A stretch of DNA of 64,000 bases, taken from assembly GCA_016712415.1 (NCBI GenBank), contig JADJRC010000023.1, positions 1 through 64,000 of the forward strand, given 5' to 3'. Below are positions 56,824-64,000 of the stretch, in pieces (the first letter of the stretch is position 1; every line of letters starts with the position of its first letter). The translations under genes and the position numbers were made by a program. This stretch comes from Lewinellaceae bacterium (GTDB taxonomy: Bacteria > Bacteroidota > Bacteroidia > Chitinophagales > Saprospiraceae). The notes beneath the pieces are model-generated. The model made no database searches, was not told the DNA's origin, and was given only the letters and a program-made list of their open reading frames with translations.

Positions 56824-58533
56824 TTACTGACTTCGGAGCACCCGGTACAAGCCGTTGACAGCGTGGTTGTTGCCATTGCTTGTCTGGAAATTGCCGTTGA
56901 AGTTGCCGATGATCGGCTCACCCACATTGCCGTATGCCGTAACATTGGTCGTAATATTGGCCGCCTGCGCACCACTCGCTTCAAGGCCGTTTACAAAAAT
57001 CGATTGAAGGGGGAATGTGCCTGTCTGCGCGTTGTTTTCAAATAATATGATGATTCCTGTGTTATTTTGGAAACTATCCTGGCTTGTCAGGTAGGTTAAC
57101 GGAGGCAAATATTCCCCTGAAGGATCGCTGATCAGGAACGTCTGGCCATCCAGCGTATATTGTACGTAAAAGTCGAGCGCCTGGCATGCCGGAATGTCGC
57201 CGAGATCGACGGTGTTGTTGGCCAACGGAACGACCTGGGCCTGACTGGAATTCAGGTTGACCACATCGAAGCAGGTCAGCAAAACGTCGTCGGTAATGCC
57301 GATGCAGTTCTGAAATGGAATGGAAAACTCGCCACCCTGGTCGGCAAAAACGATCTGAACCCAGTCGCCCACCTGTATTTTGGCGTAACTGTTGGCCACC
57401 GGACTGTTGTTGCAGTCTACCACCCGGCCGCTTATGGTTACCAACTGCGGTGTGGCGTTGCTGATGATTACGTCGGGCAGTGTCACGTCGTCGGTAAACG
57501 GACCGATCGTTTGGGAATAAAACACTTCCGGGCCGCAGGCTGTCGGCATTCTCACCTCCATCAGCATTGCTTCGTTGAGCGGCACAGTCCCGCCGAACCA
57601 GCCATCATCGGACACCCATCCGTAACTGCTCCAACCGTTCGACAGAATGGTGAGTTTAACCGTTACATTAATCGCAGGATGGTCGAGGTCTTCTAAAAAA
57701 ACACTGCCTTGCAGTTGTATGAGCGGAAAACCCGCGTCGCAGTTCCAGAACGAGAAGTGCCTGACTTTACCGACATACTGGTTTCCGGTTTTTTGCGCTT
57801 TGCCTTCTTCCATCCAGCGGGCTTTGACCAGATCATAATACCAGAGCGGTATCTCTGCGGGCGCGACCGACAATTGCCCGGCCGCAATCGGCATGCTGAT
57901 CTCCACTTCCTGACCGTTGGCAATCTGGACCTCCTGACCGGCAGCATTATTCAGTTCCACAGCCAGCATACCAAACGTGGCCAGTGTCTGCTCCGCTCCG
58001 CCTGCACTGATGCCGCGCAGGTCGCCGGGCATGTGCATCGACAAATCGGGTGAGACGGGATCTATGTAGCGCGCAAATACATTTACGGCGCCGGAGCCGG
58101 CCACAGCACCTGCGGGAAATACCAGGGTGACGCCGCCCGGCACCTGTACCGTACCGCCTGCATTTCCGTTAAACGAGCCCACGAGTTCCTTTCGGAGCAA
58201 CTGAATCGTTACGTTCAGTGTTGTACCGTTTTTGGCAAAATAGGCGCGGGAGAAGTTGAAATACCCGATCCTGGATACGGTTATTTTGGCGTCGTTGGCC
58301 GGCAGGCGCTCCTTTCCGAGCCTGAATACGCCATTGGCGTCGGTCAGCGCAATTTGAGCGCCGGCCTGAACCCGGGCGCCTTCCAGTGGTTGGTTGTCTT
58401 CATCAAGTATCCTTCCGGCAAATACCACGTCGACCTCAGGAGTGAAGCCGCCAAGAGGATCCTGGTCGCGGCAGGCAAACCAGAGGGTACTCAGGAGGAG
58501 TGTAGCGAGCAAATAAACTTTAAGATGCTTCAT
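56824..58533 (-). CDS. Lipoprotein with carboxypeptidase-like regulatory domains
   Basis: A 569-residue protein. The lipobox LWFAC (Cys21) marks a lipoprotein. Residues 35-115 are a carboxypeptidase-regulatory-like beta-sandwich (FAGRILDEDNQPLEGARVQAG), followed by a region of the kind GGTVQVPGGVTLVFPAGAV, seen in large Bacteroidota surface lipoproteins, a second sandwich near 370-440 (ISGRVVDCNNSPVANSYAKI) and a beta-rich tail. No catalytic residues are seen. It may bind or display ligands on the cell surface. Confidence 0.8.
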   Translation of the reverse strand: MKHLKVYLLATLLLSTLWFACRDQDPLGGFTPEVDVVFAGRILDEDNQPLEGARVQAGAQIALTDANGVFRLGKERLPANDAKITVSRIGYFNFSRAYFAKNGTTLNVTIQLLRKELVGSFNGNAGGTVQVPGGVTLVFPAGAVAGSGAVNVFARYIDPVSPDLSMHMPGDLRGISAGGAEQTLATFGMLAVELNNAAGQEVQIANGQEVEISMPIAAGQLSVAPAEIPLWYYDLVKARWMEEGKAQKTGNQYVGKVRHFSFWNCDAGFPLIQLQGSVFLEDLDHPAINVTVKLTILSNGWSSYGWVSDDGWFGGTVPLNEAMLMEVRMPTACGPEVFYSQTIGPFTDDVTLPDVIISNATPQLVTISGRVVDCNNSPVANSYAKIQVGDWVQIVFADQGGEFSIPFQNCIGITDDVLLTCFDVVNLNSSQAQVVPLANNTVDLGDIPACQALDFYVQYTLDGQTFLISDPSGEYLPPLTYLTSQDSFQNNTGIIILFENNAQTGTFPLQSIFVNGLEASGAQAANITTNVTAYGNVGEPIIGNFNGNFQTSNGNNHAVNGLYRVLRSQ

Positions 58534-58686
58534 TGGTGCGTGTAGTTTTTGTGTTTAAAATCGGTGATACATCATACACGCACCCGGCCCCGGAGTGGTT
58601 GGGTATCCCCGGAAAGTTTTATCCAGTCTTTTCACTGCGCCATTGTCCGGATTGATCCATATTTGTCCTCACCGAACAAGGGACAA

Positions 58687-59901
58687 ATGCCTTTCGACTT
58701 CAATATATACAGTGCCCTGCTGCTGCCGGCGTTTATCCAGGGCATCGTGTTTGCTGCAATCCTGTGGCTCAGAAGTGTGCGGGAAGACAGCCTGGCCGAC
58801 CGCTTGCTTGCCTTGCTGCTGCTGGTATTTACCCTTAGAATATCGACCTGGATGCTGGGGTTTGCAGGGTGGTACGATTCGCACGACGCGTATTCCACCT
58901 TCATGTTCTATTTCCCCTTTTCCCATTGGTTCGCCATTGGCCCGTTGATGTATTTTTATTTCCGCAGCCTGACAAACCGGGATTTTCGCCTCCGCAGGGC
59001 AGATTACCTGCATTTTACACCGGCAGCAGCCATACTGTTGATGCAGGCCGTCATTTTTTTCGCCGATGTGGTCATAGCCCACGGGATCAACGGATATCCG
59101 TATCCAGATCATTTCGGTACAAAAGGCCGGTTGGCCGATTGGCCGCCCGAGCCCGGGAGGACTACCCTTCAGGTGCTCGCTTACCTTTCGCTCGGCGGCT
59201 ATTTTATCCTGACCCAAAGAACCTACCAGCGCTACCGCCAGTACCTGAACGCCAATTTCTCCGAAACCGGCAACAAGCAGTTCCTGTGGCTGCGGTATTT
59301 TTTAACCGCCGTAGCCATCGTGCTGCTGGCCTGGCTGTTTTTTGATCTTTTTGAACTCCTTACCGGCCGCACGCTGACCTATATCCAGGACTGGTACAGT
59401 TACCTCCTCCTGGGCGTAGTGATCTATTACCTGAGTATCGCCGGTTACGGGGCATTGCCGCAACACATCGTTCCCTTGCAGTTTGAGCCGGAGCAAAACC
59501 CCGCCGACGAACATTCAATACCCCGGAATGAACCGGAATCCCTGCTGGTTTTACAAAAAATGCTGTCGGCGCACATGCAAAATGACAAGCCCTACCTGCA
59601 ACCCGAACTCACGCTCTCGGAAATGGCTGCACACCTGCACCTGTCGCCCGGCCTCTTGTCGCGCGCTATCAACACCGGATTTGGGCAAAATTTCAATGAA
59701 TTTGTGAATGCCTATCGTGTGGAAGCCGTCAAACTAATGGTTGTCGACCCGAAGCATGCACACTTGTCCATTCTGGGCATCGCCTACGAATGTGGGTTCA
59801 ACAGCAAGGCCACGTTCAACCGGGCCTTTTCTAAACACGCGGGCTGCTCGCCATCCGATTTTATGAAGGCTCAAAAAAACAAACAGGTCTCAAATCAATA
59901 A
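58687..59901 (+). CDS. Membrane-bound AraC-family regulator
   Basis: A 404-residue protein. The N-terminal 235 residues hold seven or so membrane helices (ALLLPAFIQGIVFAAILWL, LALLLLVFTLRISTWMLGF and others). A linker leads to an AraC-type DNA-binding domain (about 290-395): TLSEMAAHLHLSPGLLSRAI and ILGIAYECGFNSKATFNRAFSK, with SPSDF near the end. Such proteins are common in Bacteroidota and probably sense a membrane or outside signal and bind DNA directly. The ATG at 58687 gives the first helix; longer frames to 58549 have no match. Confidence 0.9.
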   Translation: MPFDFNIYSALLLPAFIQGIVFAAILWLRSVREDSLADRLLALLLLVFTLRISTWMLGFAGWYDSHDAYSTFMFYFPFSHWFAIGPLMYFYFRSLTNRDFRLRRADYLHFTPAAAILLMQAVIFFADVVIAHGINGYPYPDHFGTKGRLADWPPEPGRTTLQVLAYLSLGGYFILTQRTYQRYRQYLNANFSETGNKQFLWLRYFLTAVAIVLLAWLFFDLFELLTGRTLTYIQDWYSYLLLGVVIYYLSIAGYGALPQHIVPLQFEPEQNPADEHSIPRNEPESLLVLQKMLSAHMQNDKPYLQPELTLSEMAAHLHLSPGLLSRAINTGFGQNFNEFVNAYRVEAVKLMVVDPKHAHLSILGIAYECGFNSKATFNRAFSKHAGCSPSDFMKAQKNKQVSNQ

Positions 59902-59988
59902 TCTGAGCCACCCCCAACATGATTTGAGCCGGGTACCGGCGCCGGGGTGGGCCACATTTGCCGAAACGTTCACAAAAAAAATTTGGCA

Positions 59989-60531
59989 ATGCTCAACTTT
60001 CAAACACTCGTTTACACCCTGCTTCTGTTTCCCGTACTGCTTTCCGGTCAGGAAACCAACGCCATCCGGGCTGAAGAAATGAAAACCCTCGCCGGCGTCT
60101 ATTCCGGCGAACTGATGTACCGCGACTATACCAGCGACAAAAATGTATCGATGCCGCTGGTAGCCAACTGCCACCTGGCCAAAAACAGACTCGTGCTGGA
60201 CTTTATCCTGAATGAATGGGGAAAAACGTACAACCAGCAGTATGATTTTCGCTTCGACGGCGCTGTCGTGCGCGCATCGGGACAATGGGCCATCGTTGAA
60301 AAAAACTTCGACACCGGTAAAGGAACCTTCCGTTTTGTCATGACCAAAAATGGCCGCGACGGCAACGAAAACAAACCCTGCCTCTTCCGTATCACCTTCG
60401 ACGCCGACCCGGAGCATATCGTGGTGAGCAAGGAGGTGCGCTTCGACGGTACGGATATGTTTATTCTGAGAAATGAATACCGGCTTGACCGGGTGAAGGC
60501 CCGGCAGGAAGGAGGAAAGGTTTCCAACTGA
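59989..60531 (+). CDS. Small secreted protein of unknown function
   Basis: A 180-residue protein. A signal peptide (TLLLFPVLLSG) is followed by one beta-rich domain (LAGVYSGELMYRDYTSDKNV, VANCHLAKNRLVLDFIL, GKGTFRFVMTKNG, MFILRNEYRLDR), reminiscent of lipocalin or other ligand-binding barrels, without known family motifs. It sits 87 bases after the AraC-type gene and may be its target or co-transcribed. Start at ATG 59989; the ATG at 59947 would add 14 residues before the signal peptide. Confidence 0.7.
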   Translation: MLNFQTLVYTLLLFPVLLSGQETNAIRAEEMKTLAGVYSGELMYRDYTSDKNVSMPLVANCHLAKNRLVLDFILNEWGKTYNQQYDFRFDGAVVRASGQWAIVEKNFDTGKGTFRFVMTKNGRDGNENKPCLFRITFDADPEHIVVSKEVRFDGTDMFILRNEYRLDRVKARQEGGKVSN

Positions 60532-60588
60532 TCGGCTGTAGCCGCCTTCGATTAGTTTTCGGGGGGACCGCACTCTGTATCGCGGAAT

Positions 60589-60944
60589 GGTATTCCGCGC
60601 ATCGGAATGGCATTCTGGGTCCCGGAATACCATTCCGGGGTACAAGGTTGGTTCCGGAATACCATTCCGGGGTACAAGGTGTGGGCCCGGAATACCATTC
60701 CGGGGTACAAGGTTGGTTCCGGAATGCCATTCCGGGTACAGGTGGGGCCGGAATACCATTCCGGGGTACAAGGTGGGGGCCCGGAATGCCATTCCGGGGT
60801 ACAGGAGGAGCCCGGAATGCCATTCCGGGGTACAAGAGGGGGCCCGGAATACCATTCCGGGGTACAAGGTGGGGCCCGGAATGCCATTCCGGGGTACAAG
60901 GTTGGGGGCCCGGAATGCCATTCCGGGGTACAAGGTTGGACATG
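60589..60944. repeat. Tandem array of GGAATnCCATTCC hairpin units
   Basis: Ten full units of about 28-34 bases (palindrome GGAATACCATTCC or GGAATGCCATTCC, then GGGGTACAAGG and a variable G-rich linker) preceded by two degenerate copies. The units differ at one A/G position in the palindrome and in the linker length. All six reading frames are open through it because the unit has no stop triplet on either strand. Confidence 0.95.
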
Positions 60945-60959
60945 GAGCCTCCACGACAA

Positions 60960-60992
60960 AGACCTATAAGGTTTGGCAAACCTTATAGGTCT
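60960..60992. terminator. Perfect 15-base hairpin between convergent genes
   Basis: AGACCTATAAGGTTT-GGC-AAACCTTATAGGTCT. The AT-rich stem with GG/CC core and the position before the DUF4331 stop suggest a bidirectional terminator or a repeat element. Confidence 0.65.
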
Positions 60993-61037
60993 AAGTATTT
61001 GAAAATCAGGCTAAAATTTCAACCTTTAAGCCCCGGC

Positions 61038-63064
61038 TTATTCAGGTTTCACCAACTTGCCGCTCTGGAGCAGACTGCCGTTGCCATCGTACAGGTTGGC
61101 GATGTAAAACCCCGGACGCAGGTCGCCTGTATTCCAGGTGTAGGTAAACGTACCCGCCTGCTGGAATCCGCTGTACGCCGTAGCCACATATTTGCCCTGC
61201 ATGTCGAATACCCGAACAGATATATTGGTGGGCAGGTTTACCTTGAACTCGAACGTGGTTTGGGTAGAGAACGGATTGGGATAGTTTTTCATCAATACCG
61301 GTTTCTGGCTCAGGCCTATACCGTTACCGCCCTGAAATACATCGCTGGTAGACGTGACGATCGAACCGCCACAGGCGCCCGTACCGCTTTGCGGCATGGC
61401 GAGATACGGGAATGATGCCGTAAAGGCCACATCGTTGCTTTCCACACCGGTTGTAAAGGTCAGCACATCAAGCAGATCCTGGGTAACAGGGTTGGGGCTG
61501 CCGGCCGTGTAATCGTCGTACCACAGTCCGATAGCAGCCAACGCCACGCCGCCAACCGCCTGCAACTCGATGCGGGTTACGTCGTCTTCCAGTCGGCGAC
61601 CGTTGGGAAAGCCGTCCATATTCGGGATAAACTGAATTGCGGTGCTTTGGTTGTAAGCCGGATCGGTCAGCCCGAGCACGGCAGCCTGCACGATTCCCAG
61701 CGTGCTGAACGCGGGATCCTGCCTGCTCGTCGCCGGCACGGCCATGTTCAGGCGCAGCATATCGCCGCCATTGGGCAGGAAGTTGTTGATAAAGGGCTTG
61801 CCTGCCGCCAGCGGGTTGCCGTTTTTGCCCGTCGCCAGTTGGTACGGCGGGAAATTGGGCACACCGGTGTGAAATATGGGCCACAGATCGACCGAACGCG
61901 GCTGACCGGGTCCGGGCAGGAGCAGCGTGCCGAAAACGGCATCATCAAGCGCCGTGCCTGCTACTGCCGGGCTGCCCTTCAGGGCGTACAGCCCGTCTTT
62001 TCCGTTGCCGAAATCGAAGGCCTGGAGCGCGTTGCGCTGGATGCGCAGCGGCGAAAACGCCGGAACAGCACCTCCAAAGAGATCATCGTCCATGTAAAGC
62101 GCCAGTTCGGGGTTGTAGAAATAGCCGTCAAGTGCGGTGTCGGTGATTTCGTCGTATGGCGTCAGGGCGTTCCAGTAGTCTTTCTGTCCGACCGGAATAA
62201 CCGCTTCGTTGGTCAGGGGCATGCCCAAACGGGACACCTGCACCCAATCGCCGCTGTAATCGGCGCGACCGTAAGGGCGACAAGGTACGGATCTGCTGGC
62301 GGCTGGCCGATGCCCACACGCCAATCACGTAGTCCGGGTCGAGGATGGTTGTCGGTGTAGCCGGCGCGCCAGTTTTCAGCAGGGTGGCGATGGGCACCTG
62401 GATAGCGATGGCGCTGACGTTGAAGCAGGCCAGGCCGTCGCGGGGCGTGCCGTTCTGCCGGGGCGCATCGCCAAGGTCGAAAATACCGCCGAGGTCGACA
62501 AAAAACGGATCATCGGTGGTGCCGCAAAAGACGCGTTCTCCGCTGCTGGTGGTGCGTAGGTGCTGCGCCATCAGCGCTGGCATGGTAGTGTCCAGTCCGG
62601 CGCCCGTTTCAATGGAGCGCTGCCCGATATTCGGAGGCGGCACGAAGCCGTTTTGACGATCACCATTGGAAATTCGCCCCGCCGTCGATGCTGCGTTCGA
62701 GCTTATAGGTCGTTTTGAGGTTCTGCTTTCCCAGCCGGATATTGAAAAAAGTCGAAGGGTCTTCATTGGTCCGGTTGAACGTAAAGCGGTACACGATCTC
62801 ATCGCCCGGTTTGGTCGCGTCGTTGTCTATATGTACCTCGTAGCGGATATTCTCGCCGAAAGAGTAATAATTTGGGCCACCCTGTGGCAATTGCAGGGGC
62901 ACGTAAGTGGCGATAATCGTGATGGTATTCGACGCATCAGGACTTCGGAATGCGTAGAGGTCTACGTTGTCGGCCAGGGGGTCGTCGGCGATCATCGGCG
63001 CCTCGCGGTGGCTGGAGGCGAGCGCCGCCGTCGCTGTCAGCGCTGCAAATGCGCAGGATGCCAT
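61038..63064 (-). CDS. DUF4331 protein with T9SS sorting domain (two frameshifts)
   Basis: About 674 residues when two extra bases are removed. It has a short signal peptide (LTATAALASSHREAP), and the DUF4331 signature ASSHREAPMIADDPLADNVDLYAFRSPD is followed by the whole domain (RYEVHIDNDATKPGDEIVYRFTF, GDWVQVSRLGMPLTNEAVIP, NPELALYMDDDLF, IPNMDGFPNGRRLEDDV). The end is a T9SS sorting domain (YPNPFSTQTTFEFKV... to SGKLVKPE). Frames shift near 62663 (TTTCC for TTCC) and near 62282 (extra T). Its role is unknown; family members are secreted or periplasmic. A close copy lies directly upstream, 70 bases away. Confidence 0.88.
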
Positions 63065-63134
63065 GTATGAAGGATATGGTTGCGTGTCATTGTTAATTTT
63101 TTTAGATGGTTGTTTTTCATTTCCGGCGCAGGCA

Positions 63135-64000
63135 TTAATTGCCCACTTCCGACCCGCTCCAGGGCGATGCCACATACGGGAAAGATGTTTTGAAAGGTTT
63201 ATCGTTCCGATCGACGCCCGTGCGATAGGTCAGTACATCGATCAGGTCCTGCGTTACGGGGTTCGGACTTCCGACGGTGTAGTCGTCGTACCACAGACCG
63301 ATGGCCGCCAGCGCTGCGCCGGCTACTGCCTGAAGTTCGATTACGGTAACGTCATCTTCCAGCCGGCGGCCGTTGGGAAAGCCGTCCATATTGGGGATAA
63401 ACTGCACCGCCGTGCCGGAGTTGTACGCCGGGTCGGTCAGCCCAAGCCGCCGCCGCCTGAATGATACCCAGGGGACTGAAATTAGGGTCCTGTCTGTCCG
63501 TTGCCGGCACGGCCATGTTCAGGCGCAGCATATCGCCGCCATTGGGCAGGAAATTGTTGATAAAGGGTTTGCCTGCCGCCAGCGGATTGCCGTTTTTGCC
63601 TGTGGCCAGTTGGTACGGCGGAAAATTGGGCACTCCGGTGTGGAAAATAGGCCAGAGGTCGACGGAACGCGGCTTGCCGGGTCCGGGCAGGAGCAACGTA
63701 CCGAAAACGGCATCGTCGAGCGCCGTGCCGGCTACTGCCGGGCTGCCTTTCAGGGCGTACAGGCCATCCTGACCGTTGCCGAAATCAAAAGCCTGCAGCG
63801 CGTTGCGCTGGATGCGCAGGGCCGCGAAAGCCGGCACGGCGCTGCCGAAGAGATCGTCGTCCATATAAAGCGCCAGTTCGGGATTGTAGAAATAGCCGTC
63901 GAGGGTATTGTCGTTCAACTCGTCGTAAGGCGTCAGGCGGTTCCAGAAATCCTTGTTGCCAATCGGGATAACCGCTTCATTGGTGAGCGGCATGCCGAGG
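63135..64000 (-). CDS. Second DUF4331 protein, N-terminus beyond window (frameshift)
   Basis: The last part of a paralogue of the next gene: LGMPLTNEAVIPIGNKDFWNRL, NPELALYMDDDLFGSAVPAF, IPNMDGFPNGRRLEDDV, very similar in DNA too. It ends soon after TSFPYVASPWSGSEVGN with no T9SS sorting domain, so this copy may stay in the periplasm or use other export. One extra G in GCGGCGGCGG near 63450 shifts the frame. The 5' end is outside the window. Confidence 0.85.

Larger units (their letters stand above)
60532..61037. other. 506-bp intergenic region filled with a hairpin array
   Basis: It separates the small secreted protein (+) from the DUF4331 gene (-), which converge. It holds the array at 60589-60944 and the terminator at 60960-60992. 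No gene is believable here. Confidence 0.8.

Noticed and set aside
60589..60944. A CRISPR array
   Set aside because: The units follow each other with linkers of only 10-20 variable bases that are themselves G-rich repeats; there are no unique spacers of 25-40 bases and no cas genes.
59890..60954. Long open frames across the hairpin array (both strands)
   Set aside because: They exist only because the repeat unit has no stop triplets; the peptides are repeats and the minus frame runs antisense through the secreted-protein gene.

Overview
The window looks like a chromosomal segment of a Bacteroidota bacterium, most likely of the Saprospiria type (inference from gene content only). The reasons are several proteins with C-terminal sorting domains of the type IX secretion system (T9SS), a gliding-motility lipoprotein GldD, duplicated 809-residue FtsX-type ABC permeases beside a sigma-54 response regulator, DUF4331 and choice-of-anchor-B proteins, promoters of the TTG-N19-TAnnTTTG type, and almost no Shine-Dalgarno sequences. 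There is no phage, IS element, CRISPR array or rRNA. The only RNA gene seen is a tRNA with anticodon CAT.

Layout. 1-11.8 kb is a run of secreted proteins: a cut-off beta-propeller-like protein, a beta-helix protein, a metzincin protease, a choice-of-anchor-B protein and a membrane-anchored nuclease, with the tRNA among them. 12-26.7 kb is mixed housekeeping: gldD, a truncated flavin reductase, a flavin monooxygenase, yidD, an orphan OmpR-type regulator, a carboxynorspermidine-synthase-like dehydrogenase, exonuclease III, lpxD, thiL, a GH18 lipoprotein, a BLUF photoreceptor, metG and an HD protein. 27-36 kb holds an HtrA protease, a DUF4340 protein, a tightly overlapping three-gene signalling cassette, a threonine aldolase, an arginyltransferase-like gene and pyrH. 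36-39 kb has a small putative metal-related operon, a DUF2892 protein and a TonB-like protein fused to a gene remnant. 39-53.8 kb is an ABC-export and regulation region: two FtsX permeases, an M20 peptidase, an OmpA/TSP3 protein, two LolD-like ATPases, an HlyD-type adaptor, and a sigma-54 response regulator with its histidine kinase. 54-56.6 kb is the rplM-rpsI-rpsB-tsf operon. 56.8-64 kb has a lipoprotein with carboxypeptidase-like domains, a membrane AraC regulator, a small secreted protein, a hairpin repeat array, and tandem DUF4331 genes, one running off the right edge.

Two features stand out. First, at least nine genes, including the essential metG, are interrupted by one-base insertions or deletions, mostly in short homopolymers. 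This points to sequence errors more than to gene decay, except perhaps in the choice-of-anchor-B gene. Second, many intergenic gaps are filled edge to edge by low-complexity repeats or hairpins that start exactly at stop or start codons. They often occur as inverted pairs, and one of them cuts a 2Fe-2S domain off a reductase. The best candidate for an undescribed system is the three-gene signalling cassette at 29.4-33.2 kb. The most unusual DNA is the hairpin array at 60.6-60.95 kb, which is open in all six frames.
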